Of a stretch of DNA of 60,833 nucleotides, positions 51,358-59,216 are shown in pieces. Below the pieces are notes generated by a model that searched no databases, was not told the origin of the DNA, and saw only the letters and a list, made by a program, of their open reading frames with translations. Each line of letters opens with the position of its first letter. The stretch's first letter is position 1. The translations under genes were made by a program, and so were the position numbers. Source of the stretch: JBOGDS01 sp050743075 (GTDB lineage Bacteria; Actinomycetota; Actinomycetes; Jiangellales; Jiangellaceae); contig JBOGDS010000011.1 of assembly GCA_050743075.1 (NCBI GenBank), positions 1 through 60,833 on the forward strand, given 5' to 3'.

Positions 51358-51377
51358 GGGAGTTCCCCGATACTCCC
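51358..51377. promoter_or_regulatory. Inverted repeat upstream of the FAD monooxygenase
   Basis: GGGAGT (51358-51363) and ACTCCC (51372-51377) are perfect arms around eight bases, 28 bp before the oxidoreductase ATG. Candidate binding site for the LuxR protein encoded just upstream. Confidence 0.5.
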
Positions 51378-51404
51378 CCGCCCGGCCGCCCGCATCCTGG
51401 CCTC

Positions 51405-52631
51405 ATGACCGAGAACCGTTACGACGCCATCGTGGTGGGCGCACGCTGCGCCGGGTCGCCGACCGCGATGCTGCTGGCCAGGGCGGGCCACCGCGTCCTC
51501 GTCGTCGACCGGGCGACGTTCCCCAGCGACACGATCTCGACCCACCTCGTCCACCCGCCTGGGGTCGCGGCGCTGCGCAGATGGGGCCTGCTCGAGCGGC
51601 TCGAGGCGACGGGATGCCCACCGATCGACACCTACGCGTTCGACTTCGGCCCGTTCACGATCTCCGGCACACCCGGGACCGACGACACCCCAGCCGCGTA
51701 CGGCCCTCGACGGACGGTGCTGGACAAGTTGCTGGTGGACGCGGCCGCCGAGGCGGGAGCCGAGGTCCGAGAGGGGTTCACCGTCGAGGAGGTCGTCATC
51801 GACGAGGACGGGCGCGTCACCGGGGTCCGCGGGCACGGCACGGGTGGCGGAACCGTCACCGAGCACGCCCGCGTGGTCATCGGAGCCGACGGACGGCACT
51901 CGCTCGTCGCCCGAGCTGTCGCCCCCGAGCAGTACAACGAGAAGCCGCAGCTGCTGGCCGGCTACTACACCTACTACAGCGGGCTGCCGATGCACGGCCG
52001 CTTCGAGACCTACATCCGGCCGGACCGGGCGTTCGCGGCGTGGCCCACCCACGACGACCTGACACTGGTCATCGGCGGCTGGCCGTTCACGGAGTTCGAG
52101 GCGAACAAGACTGACATCGAAGGCAACTTCCTCGCGATGTTCGAGCTGTCGCCGGCCTTCGCCGACCGGATCCAGCGCGCCCGCCGCGAGGCCCGCATCG
52201 TCGGCACGGCCGTGCCGAACTACTTCCGCAAGCCCTTCGGCTCCGGCTGGGCGCTGGTCGGCGACGCCGGCTACAACAAGGACTTCATCACCGCCCAGGG
52301 GATCCACGATGCCTTCCGGGACGCCGAGCTGTGCGCCACCGCCCTGGACGAGACGTTCTCCGGCACGCGCGCCTTCGGCGCCGCGATGGGTGAGTACCAG
52401 TCCCGGCGTGACGAGCACGTCCTGCCGATGTACGAGTTCACCACCCAGCTCGCAACACTCGGGCCGCCGCCGCCGGAGCTCCAGCGGCTGCTGGGGGCGA
52501 TGCACGGCAACCAGGTAGCAATGGATGGGTTCGCGCAGGTCAACGCCGGGGTGACGTCACCAGCCGAGTTCCTCGCCCCGGAGAACGTCGGGCGCATCAT
52601 GTCGCAAGCCGGGGCGACGGCTCACCCCTGA
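51405..52631 (+). CDS. FAD-dependent oxidoreductase (geranylgeranyl-reductase/PHBH-like)
   Basis: A 408-residue flavoprotein with the N-terminal GxGxxG-like nucleotide site IVVGARCAGSPTAMLLARAG, the DG motif VIGADGRHSLVARAV and the second FAD motif WALVGDAGYNKDFITAQGIH in place of the canonical GD...P...G. GARCAGSPTAMLLAR marks the actinobacterial FAD-monooxygenase group. ATG 51405 chosen from the family start. Substrate unknown. Confidence 0.9.
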   Translation: MTENRYDAIVVGARCAGSPTAMLLARAGHRVLVVDRATFPSDTISTHLVHPPGVAALRRWGLLERLEATGCPPIDTYAFDFGPFTISGTPGTDDTPAAYGPRRTVLDKLLVDAAAEAGAEVREGFTVEEVVIDEDGRVTGVRGHGTGGGTVTEHARVVIGADGRHSLVARAVAPEQYNEKPQLLAGYYTYYSGLPMHGRFETYIRPDRAFAAWPTHDDLTLVIGGWPFTEFEANKTDIEGNFLAMFELSPAFADRIQRARREARIVGTAVPNYFRKPFGSGWALVGDAGYNKDFITAQGIHDAFRDAELCATALDETFSGTRAFGAAMGEYQSRRDEHVLPMYEFTTQLATLGPPPPELQRLLGAMHGNQVAMDGFAQVNAGVTSPAEFLAPENVGRIMSQAGATAHP

Positions 52632-52639
52632 GATGCCGG

Positions 52640-54304
52640 TCAGAAGGGATCTGGCACGCCCGTGAACTCGTCGTCGTCGAACTCCGGCGCCGGCCTGGCC
52701 GGCCGCTCGGGCGGAAGGCACCAGCCGTACGCGTCGCAGAAGTTGCAGGCGCCGGAGGGGCGAGGCTCGTAGCGGAGGTCTCTCGCCATCGCGTGGCCGA
52801 TCTCCGCGATGATGCGCTGTGCCTGCGAGACGAGTGCGCCGTCGTCCAGGGACACGTAGTAGAGCACGGACTCGCGCGGGGTGAGGACCTCGAGCTCCGC
52901 TCCACCTGCGTCCCGATCTCCGTCGGCTCCGGATGCGAGCAGCGCGACGTTGAGCGCGAACCCGGGATGGCGGTGGAGGGCGTCCTCGACATCGGACGGA
53001 GCCGATTCGGACGTCTTGGTCTCACGCCAGACGACACCACCGGAATCGAGGGTCGCGGTGAGGTCGGGTTCGGTGACGACCACCATGTCGGCGTCGGGGT
53101 CATAGACGACGTGCAGCGGTTCGCAGGAGAGGTTGCTCAGGCCACCGAACCCCAGCAGGCAACGTTCGGGGTGCTGGCGAAGGTAGGGCCAGGCCACCGC
53201 GTAGGACTCGACGCTGACGCCGATCTGCACGGCAAGCTCGGAGGCTGCGGCCTGCTGAGCGCCGGGATCCGGCAGATCGGCTGGCGTGCATCCGCGGCGC
53301 GGATCGCGTTCATGAGCCCAACGCAGCCACGCATGGGCGGCGAGGCCACGGTCGCGGCGCTGACCGTCGACGCTGTCGTGTCCTCCGTCCGGCGGCGCCG
53401 GTGGCAAGTGTGCACGGCGCAGCACGTGGAACGCCGTCGGACACCGGTCGTAGGCGGTGAGATCGGCAGCGGTCACGGCGCGAGTTGCCACAGCCCGATC
53501 GGGGAGCCCGAGAACTCCCCGGATCTTGGGAACCGCAGGGCAGACGTTGAGGAAGTCGCAGTCGGCGCACTGCGAGCCGGGGTTCAGGCCCTGGTCAGCC
53601 ATCGCTTCCTGCACCGGCCAGCCTCGATCCCGGTACGTCTGCTGCGCTTGGGCAGCGTCGCCGTCGAAGAGGACCTGGTACGTGCCGTCGGCCAGGCTGA
53701 ACTCGCTCACGCGGACACGTTCCGGTGGGCCGACGTGGTGGGGATGCTCTCCTCGGGCGAGAACCCAGCACGAGGTCGCGACGAAGTCGTCGTGCCCCGG
53801 GTCGAGCATGCCTTTCACGCCCTTGTAGCGAAGTCGGACGACTTCCCGAACCTTCCCGTCGGCGCTGACCAGGTGGACACCGTTGGTCCGCAACGTGCCC
53901 CAGGACCCGGACAGCTCGACGTCAGGACCCACCTCAAGAGGGCAGCCGGCGTCGTAGCTGGCGGCGTCCGGTACGTCCTGGAGCTGGTGCAGGGCGTGGA
54001 CGAGGAAGCGTCGCTGCGGCGTGGTGAGACGGGGGTCGTCAGCGGCGGCGGCCTCGATGCTGGTGCCGGTGTCGACGGCGTCGCTCGCGTCACGCAGCGC
54101 GAAATATATCCGCGACGTCGGGTCCCAGGTCCGCCACCACCGGGTGGCGTCGTTGGGCTGAAGCGTCTTGGCGATCTTGCGACCACCGAGGGACACCTTG
54201 GCCGGGCAGCCGAAGCGGCCCGCTCGGCTCGCGACGGCGCTGGCTGTGACGTGGAACTTGTCGCCGCGTCCGACGGTCCAGGTCGGAGGGACGAACTGCG
54301 TCAT
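52640..54304 (-). CDS. Protein with two Fe-S RecB-type nuclease modules
   Basis: A 554-residue protein with two tandem Cas4/AddB-like modules. Each has a lone N-side Cys followed far downstream by C-x2-C-x5-C, the 4Fe-4S pattern: C33 with C246/C249/C255, and C288 with C520/C523/C529. In module 2 His324, Asp414 and Glu428-x-Lys430 (VVWRETKTS) match the PD-(D/E)XK core. In module 1 the equivalent strand reads VREVVRLRYKG with no D-E-x-K, so it is probably a dead, structural copy. ATG 54304 overlaps the stop of the RecB-like gene. It probably works with that nuclease on DNA ends. Confidence 0.8.
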   Translation of the reverse strand: MTQFVPPTWTVGRGDKFHVTASAVASRAGRFGCPAKVSLGGRKIAKTLQPNDATRWWRTWDPTSRIYFALRDASDAVDTGTSIEAAAADDPRLTTPQRRFLVHALHQLQDVPDAASYDAGCPLEVGPDVELSGSWGTLRTNGVHLVSADGKVREVVRLRYKGVKGMLDPGHDDFVATSCWVLARGEHPHHVGPPERVRVSEFSLADGTYQVLFDGDAAQAQQTYRDRGWPVQEAMADQGLNPGSQCADCDFLNVCPAVPKIRGVLGLPDRAVATRAVTAADLTAYDRCPTAFHVLRRAHLPPAPPDGGHDSVDGQRRDRGLAAHAWLRWAHERDPRRGCTPADLPDPGAQQAAASELAVQIGVSVESYAVAWPYLRQHPERCLLGFGGLSNLSCEPLHVVYDPDADMVVVTEPDLTATLDSGGVVWRETKTSESAPSDVEDALHRHPGFALNVALLASGADGDRDAGGAELEVLTPRESVLYYVSLDDGALVSQAQRIIAEIGHAMARDLRYEPRPSGACNFCDAYGWCLPPERPARPAPEFDDDEFTGVPDPF

Positions 54305-55254
54305 GACGTCACCTCAGGCTCGTCGGTCGTCGCGGCGGGTGCGTCAACGCGTTCCAACGCATCCGCGACCGCGCGTCGTTCGCGGCGGCGTAGTCCGAGG
54401 GCGGCGATCAGCGCCGCGTGGTCGTCACCCCCGACCGGCGGCAGTCGCTCCTTCGTCCGTGCTGGGCAGACGCTGTCGAAGGCGCACCAGTCGCAGAGCC
54501 GGCTGGTGCGCGCGGTGAACGCTCCGCGCCTGGTGCCGGTGAGGATCTGCCCCCAGATGCGCGCCAGCTGCCTGGCGTGGGCAAGTGCGACGCCACGCAC
54601 CACGGGTCGGGCGAGCCGTGCCCTGCCGACCAGGTAGAGCAGCTCGATCCGGTCCGGCAGGACGCGGTCTGGATCGGACGCTGCCAGCGCGGCGGCATAG
54701 GTCCAGAGTCCGAAGAACGCCTTCGCGGTGTACTGCGGGCGCGGTACGCGTCCGGACTTGTAGTCCGCCACGACGTACGCACCTGAGGCGTCGTAGAGCC
54801 GGTCGATCCGGCCGCGGACCGGTGTGCCGTACAGCTCGGCGCTGACCCGGACCTCGAGGCCCTCCGGGTCGACCGTGATCCTGATCGGGTCCTCCAGTTC
54901 GAAGAGACCGTCGAGTGCGTCCTCGCACGCGGTGCTCACCTGGGCATCGAGATCAGTCGTCCGTTCGGCAAGGCTCGCCACCGCCTCCTTGCTCGACTCC
55001 TCGACGAGCGCGACACGCCACAGCTCGCTTGCGATGCCGCGGCTCCTCTTTCGCGGCGGCAGACCGTAGAGCAACTCGACCGCTCGATGTGCAGTGTTGC
55101 CGATCACCTGAGGCAGAGTCGCACCTTCCTGCCACCCTTCCAGGTAGGTGAGGGCGTACTTCAGCTCGCACTGCTGCCACGTGCTTGCGCTCGTCGGGGA
55201 CAGAGACCTCGGAGCATCGAGCCCGTGCTGAAAGGCCACCACCAGCTCCGTCAC
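54301..55254 (-). CDS. RecB-family Fe-S exonuclease
   Basis: A 317-residue PD-(D/E)XK nuclease: SASTWQQCELKYAL (C29), His56 in IGNTAHRAVELL, GRIDRLYD (Asp151), VVADYKSGRV (Asp164, Lys166), QY-motif region YTAKAFFGLWTYAAAL, and C254-x2-C257-x5-C263. This is the AddB/RecB/Cas4 Fe-S nuclease layout without a helicase. GTG 55254 lies 32 bp after the ligase stop and the gene ends in ATGA overlap with the tandem nuclease gene. Confidence 0.9.
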   Translation of the reverse strand: MTELVVAFQHGLDAPRSLSPTSASTWQQCELKYALTYLEGWQEGATLPQVIGNTAHRAVELLYGLPPRKRSRGIASELWRVALVEESSKEAVASLAERTTDLDAQVSTACEDALDGLFELEDPIRITVDPEGLEVRVSAELYGTPVRGRIDRLYDASGAYVVADYKSGRVPRPQYTAKAFFGLWTYAAALAASDPDRVLPDRIELLYLVGRARLARPVVRGVALAHARQLARIWGQILTGTRRGAFTARTSRLCDWCAFDSVCPARTKERLPPVGGDDHAALIAALGLRRRERRAVADALERVDAPAATTDEPEVTS

Positions 55255-55286
55255 GCCCACCACTCTCCTCCGCAGCGGCGGGCAGG

Positions 55287-56417
55287 TCAGGTCACCCGGC
55301 CGGCCAGGACCTCGGCGAGGTCGAAGCGAACCGGCTGCTCGAGCTGCGCGTAGCCACACGACAGCGGGTCGCGGTCCGGGCGCCAGCGCACGAACTGCGG
55401 CGGGTGCCGGAACCGGAATCCCTCCAGGTAGTCGTAGCGAACCTCGACCACGCGCTCGGGCCGGAGCGGGACGAAGGAGAGGTCCTTGTCGGGGTTCCAC
55501 CTGCTCGCCTCGCCCCTGCGCGCGCTGGCTACCGCCTCGGCCGCCCAGCGCCAGGGGTGGTCGGTGAAGCCGGTGACCAGCGGCTGCAGTTCGGCGTACA
55601 ACTCCCGGCGGCGGGCCATCGGGAACGCACCCACCACCCCGACAGACACCAGGGTCGATTCCCCGACGCCGCCGCGAAACTCCGGCGGAATCGCCGGAGT
55701 CTCCGCGTCGTCGTAGAGCCCGAGCAGCAGCGAGCCGACAGCGTCGGCGCCGGACGTGTGCCGCCGGTAGCCGGCCACCACGCAGTCCGCGGTCCGCTCG
55801 TGCTTGATCTTGACCATGACCCGCTTGTTCGGCTGGTAGGTCAGGTCGCCCGCCTTCGCGATCAGGCCGTCCAGGCCGGCGCCCTCGAACACGTTGAACC
55901 ACCGCCCGGCCAGCTCCCGGTCGCGGGTGATCGGGGTGAGATGGACGGGTGATGCCGCGGCGGCCAGCGCCCGCTCCAGTGCGGCACGCCGCTCGTGGAA
56001 CGGCCGCAGCGTGTAGTCCCGGTGGTCCAGCGCCAGCAGGTCGAACGCGATGAAGCTGGCCGGGGTCTGGTCGGCGAGCAGCCGGATCCGGCTGGCCGCG
56101 GGATGGATGCGCTGCTGCAACGCCCAGAAGTCCAGGCTCTGGGTATCCGGGCTGGCGACGACGATCTCGCCGTCGATCACGCACCGCGACGGCAGGCTCG
56201 TCATGACCGCCGCCACCAGGTCGGGGAAGTACCGGGTCATCGGCCGCTCGTTGCGGCTGCCGATCTCGACCTCGTCGCCGTCCCTGAACACGATCGACCG
56301 GAAACCGTCCCACTTCGGCTCGTAGTAGTGGTCGGCGGGGATGTCGGCAGCAACCTTGGCCAGCATCGGCACGACCGGAGGCATCACCGGGAGCCGCACC
56401 GGCCCATTGTGACTCAT
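55287..56417 (-). CDS. ATP-dependent DNA ligase (LigC/LigD-ligase type)
   Basis: A 376-residue ligase: PMLAKVAADIPADHYYEPKWDGFR with adenylated Lys35 in motif I (EPKWDGFR), motif III IDGEIVV, motif IV GLDGLIAKAG, motif V KRVMVKIKHERTADCVV, and an OB-fold C terminus (VGVVGAFPMARR; RPERVVEVRYDYLEGFRFRH). Ligases of this type act in non-homologous end joining or excision repair. ATG 56417 overlaps the stop of the LigD-polymerase remnant. First intact gene of the nuclease operon. Confidence 0.93.
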   Translation of the reverse strand: MSHNGPVRLPVMPPVVPMLAKVAADIPADHYYEPKWDGFRSIVFRDGDEVEIGSRNERPMTRYFPDLVAAVMTSLPSRCVIDGEIVVASPDTQSLDFWALQQRIHPAASRIRLLADQTPASFIAFDLLALDHRDYTLRPFHERRAALERALAAAASPVHLTPITRDRELAGRWFNVFEGAGLDGLIAKAGDLTYQPNKRVMVKIKHERTADCVVAGYRRHTSGADAVGSLLLGLYDDAETPAIPPEFRGGVGESTLVSVGVVGAFPMARRRELYAELQPLVTGFTDHPWRWAAEAVASARRGEASRWNPDKDLSFVPLRPERVVEVRYDYLEGFRFRHPPQFVRWRPDRDPLSCGYAQLEQPVRFDLAEVLAGRVT

Positions 56418-56583
56418 CGCGCGCTAGGGAGGTCGCCGCCGACGCCGTTCCGGTCGTCCCTGTCCGCCATCTCGATCAGCGGTTCGATGGTGTAGCTCGT
56501 CCCACGTCACCGGCGCGGACACCCGGGCCAGCGACGTCGGGCGGATCGAGTAGGCCGAGGCGATGGTGCGGTCCACGCCTCGA
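56414..56583 (-). pseudogene. LigD polymerase (primase) domain, C-terminal remnant
   Basis: The frame reads TIASAYSIRPTSLARVSAPV TWDEL and, one frame off, YTIEPLIEMADRDDRNGVGG DLPSAR followed by TGA, the end of a LigD/PrimC-like end-joining polymerase. The ~250 upstream residues with the catalytic site are missing; the HxlR gene occupies that side. Its stop overlaps the ligase start (ATGA), the usual Pol-Lig order, so the polymerase was once the first gene of the operon. Confidence 0.7.
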
Positions 56584-56631
56584 CCACAATGACGGGTGAT
56601 CGTGGTGGCGGCAGGTATGAGGGTGGTCAGG

Positions 56632-57320
56632 ATGGTCACGGCCGAACAGGTGCGACGCGTGGCGCTCGCGCTGCGGCGCACGTACGGAGACCTCTGCGGC
56701 GTGGCATGCGCGCTTGACGTGGTGGGTGAGCGCTGGGCCCTTCTCGTCGTACGCGAACTGCTCTTGGGGCCGAAGCGTTTCACCGATCTGGAGTCCGGCC
56801 TGCCTCGCGTGAGCCCGGATGTGCTGGCACAGCGCCTGCGCGAGCTCGAGCAGGCCGGCGTCGTGCGGCGAAGCACGCTGCCGCCGCCCGCCGGCGCGCG
56901 AGTGTACGAGCTCACCAGCCGGGGACAGGAACTCGAGCCGGTCATCCTCGCGCTCGGCCGCTGGGGGAGCACTGCCCCGGGCCCACCAGGTGACGCGCGG
57001 ATCGGCGCCGACTCGCTCGCCCTCGCGCTCAAGACGCTGTTCGACCCAGTAGCGGCCGACGGCTTCGACGCCAGCTTCGAGCTGCGGCTCGACGACCAGC
57101 GCTTCCGTGCGGGGATCGCGGACGGAAGGTTCGACGTCACCCGGGGGAGGCGGACCGGCCCGCCGCCGTGATCAGGACCGATCCGGGCACCCTCGCAGCA
57201 GTCATGTGGCAGGGTCGCCCGCTCACCGAGGCGCAACGCTCGGGAGACCTCGAGATCCACGGGAGCAACGGAGCCGTCAGGCGCTTCGTCGGATTGTTCC
57301 CGTTGCCGCCCGCCGCGTAG
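56632..57320 (+). CDS. HxlR-type regulator with SCP2-like C terminus, one frameshift
   Basis: Winged helix: CGVACALDVVGERWALLVVR, FTDLESGLPRVSPDVLAQRL, then VYELTSRGQELEPVILALGR; the C terminus is an SCP2-like alpha/beta part. After GRFDVTRG the frame breaks at 57141-57148: restoring one G to the five-G run continues ADRPAAVIRTDPGTLAAVMW to GLFPLPPAA and TAG at 57318. The first 14 residues, MVTAEQVRRVALAL, are not HxlR-like but match the start of the YjbR gene at 48497 in 10 of 14 positions. ATG 56632 taken; GTG 56596 is possible. Confidence 0.75.
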
Positions 57321-57379
57321 GTGCCGCCGCGTCTCAGCAGCCACGTCGGGTCTCGAGGACCACGCTGGGCCAGTCCCTC

Positions 57380-57670
57380 GGTCAGGACCAGCGGCCGAGG
57401 AGGGGCGGGGGTCCGCGCCGGCACCGGCTCGGTCGACGCCGGGTGGAACTCGTTGAGGTTGGTGTGAGTGAACAGGTGGCCCGGGATAGGTGAACGGCTT
57501 ACAGTCGGCCGCCTGCGCGGCGGGCACGTCGCCGCTGAGGTACAGGACGTCGGCAAGAGCGCTGGGCCGGTCTGGGTGAGCATCTGCGCGGGCAGCGCTT
57601 CGAGCGAGAGGCCGGCGTACACGACGCTGGCGGGCAGGCCGGCGGCCGCAGTGCGAGATGGTCGATCATC
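57380..57670 (-). pseudogene. Dienelactone-hydrolase-like remnant
   Basis: LPASVVYAGLSLEALPAQML TQT in one frame, ADVLYLSGDVPAAQAADCKP FTYPG in the next and HLFTHTNLNEFHPASTEP in the first again resemble the last third of an alpha/beta hydrolase of the dienelactone-hydrolase family (YPG..HLF being its His loop). No start and no intact frame. The rest of 57321-57800 shows nothing else recognisable. Confidence 0.45.
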
Positions 57671-57801
57671 TGCCCTCCGCCCGGACCACGCGCTGGTCGA
57701 CACTACCGGCGCCGAGCGCGCCGCTCGGCCTCCTGCTTGACCGCGGCCAGGGTCTGGGCAACGGCGACCTCCCAGCGTCGCGTCGCCGTCACGGTTGAGC
57801 A

Positions 57802-57827
57802 GCGCTAGCCGTCGTCCATCAAGGCGG
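57802..57827. repeat. 26-bp direct repeat, copy 1
   Basis: GCGCTAGCCGTCGTCCATCA plus AGGCGG; identical to 60410-60435. On the minus strand it encodes ALMDDG and a stop, the tail of the POT transporter whose main part lies at copy 2. It marks the left edge of a 2.6-kb block. Confidence 0.85.
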
Positions 57828-57828
57828 A

Positions 57829-58026
57829 GCCGCCGCCCCGGCCCAGGTCACCGAATCGGTCATCACCGAAACTGCCGCACGGGTCGCCGGCCTGCGACTG
57901 ACCGACCCCCGCGCTCAAGCCCTGCTCGCGATCCTGTGCGTGTTCCGGCTGCTGCCCCACGGCTTCACCGACGTCAACCTGCGCCACCACCTCGCGCCCA
58001 TGCTCGCAAAGACCGCAGAGCAGTAG
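57829..58026 (+). other. Open fragment of a mobile-element-type protein
   Basis: Frame ending TAG 58024-58026: AAAPAQVTESVITETAARVA then QALLAILCVFRLLPHGFTDV NLRHHLAPML. It resembles the middle of a recurrent actinobacterial protein of mobile DNA (LLPHGFTNRDLR-type block). No start and no C-terminal part. Confidence 0.4.
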
Positions 58027-58175
58027 GTCTGAAGGGCAGGGAAGATCACCAAAGCGAGAAGCACCGCGACGACCGTGCCGAGGACACCGAAGACCCCGGC
58101 GCCCCGTCCGGAGTCGGCCAAGTAGCCACCGGCAGGTGCCCGCTGGCGGACGACGAGCATTGCTCCGACGGCCAT
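58024..58175 (-). pseudogene. N-terminal fragment of a DUF4239-like membrane protein
   Basis: ATG 58175: MAVGAMLVVRQRAP then GAGVFGVLGTVVAVLLALVI FPALQTY. The GxVFGxLGTxxAVLLAFV helix is the DUF4239 (bestrophin-like) signature. The sequence stops abruptly at ~58024 where the plus-strand fragment begins. Confidence 0.45.
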
Positions 58176-58183
58176 CAGTGGAC

Positions 58184-58300
58184 GTCCGCGCCCTCGTCGT
58201 CCTGGGCTGGTCCCGCATCGGCCCGGAACCCAAGAGACGCAACCACATCCGCCAACTCGAATCCCTCGGCTACAAGGTCACCCTCGAACCCGCCGCCTGA
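58184..58300 (+). other. Tail of a transposase-like protein
   Basis: Frame ending TGA 58298-58300: GPEPKRRNHIRQLESLGYKV TLEPAA, a type of C terminus seen in actinobacterial transposases. Only ~38 residues remain. Confidence 0.35.
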
Positions 58301-58427
58301 CCAAGGCAGCGCACCCCACCCGGCTCGACCCCGACCCTCGCCGCGCCGGCGCTCCCGTTCGCCCGTCCCCGACTCTATTTTCCGATCAGGTTCGCAGGGA
58401 CCGGGCGTGATCGGAAGGCGGGCAGCC

Positions 58428-59063
58428 GTGGTGGATTTCGGCAAGCTGCTGGGCAGGGTCGGTGGGGGACAGGTCGGCGAGGCCTTCGACTGGATCATGG
58501 AGAACAAAGACACGCTCGGCGACGCGAACCAGTTCATCCAGGATCTCGACGAGCACATTCCGGCGCTGCTCAAGAAGCTGCCCGACATTCTCGACAGCCT
58601 CGGGTCCGGCGTCGCGGACGCCGGCGAGCAGGCGCAGAAGGCGGCCCTCACGCTGCTCGGCGACGACGGAAAGGGCGGCGCCCAGGCCACCTTGAACCAC
58701 GGCGCCGGGATGCTGGGGGCGATCACGGAGCAGCTCGGCAACGCTGCGGAGATGTTGGCCGATGTGGCCGAGGACGTCGGCAAGGTCGGCATCCCGAGCA
58801 TCGACCCGAAGTTCACCGAGGTGCTCGGCCTGAAGGTGATCTCCGGCGTCGACATCGAGACCACCTCGATCCTGGCCGGCCAGGCCGGCAAGCTCAAGGA
58901 CGGCGCCACGACAGTCGGTTACGTCACCGAGAACCTCGCCGACCTGGCCAAAGACCTTGGCAGCATCGCCGACGTGCTGGGCAAGGTCGGCGACGCGCTC
59001 GGCAACCTGGGCAGTCGGCTCGGCGACTCCGGCGGTCAGATCAAGGGTCTGCTCGGTCGCTGA
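58428..59063 (+). CDS. Conserved hypothetical helical protein (211 aa)
   Basis: GTG 58428 or 58431. The protein is a chain of amphipathic helices rich in G, A, L and D: VDFGKLLGRVGGGQVGEAFD, LLKKLPDILDSLGSGVADAG, ENLADLAKDLGSIADVLGKV, ending DSGGQIKGLLG. The regular D/G-L pattern suggests a coiled or membrane-surface-associated helical bundle. I know similar actinobacterial proteins but no function. No Cys and no signal peptide. Confidence 0.7.
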   Translation: MVDFGKLLGRVGGGQVGEAFDWIMENKDTLGDANQFIQDLDEHIPALLKKLPDILDSLGSGVADAGEQAQKAALTLLGDDGKGGAQATLNHGAGMLGAITEQLGNAAEMLADVAEDVGKVGIPSIDPKFTEVLGLKVISGVDIETTSILAGQAGKLKDGATTVGYVTENLADLAKDLGSIADVLGKVGDALGNLGSRLGDSGGQIKGLLGR

Positions 59064-59216
59064 GCCCGATGGCCTGTTGATCAGCCCGAGCCGGGCATGC
59101 CGCCGTCCATCTAGGTCAACGGGCCGGGGGACACGTGCCCACGTCCGACGCAGGCACAAAGTTGGGGTTGGTGGGCAGCGAACCTTGCAAATCCGGCGCG
59201 GCGCTCCATAATTGCA

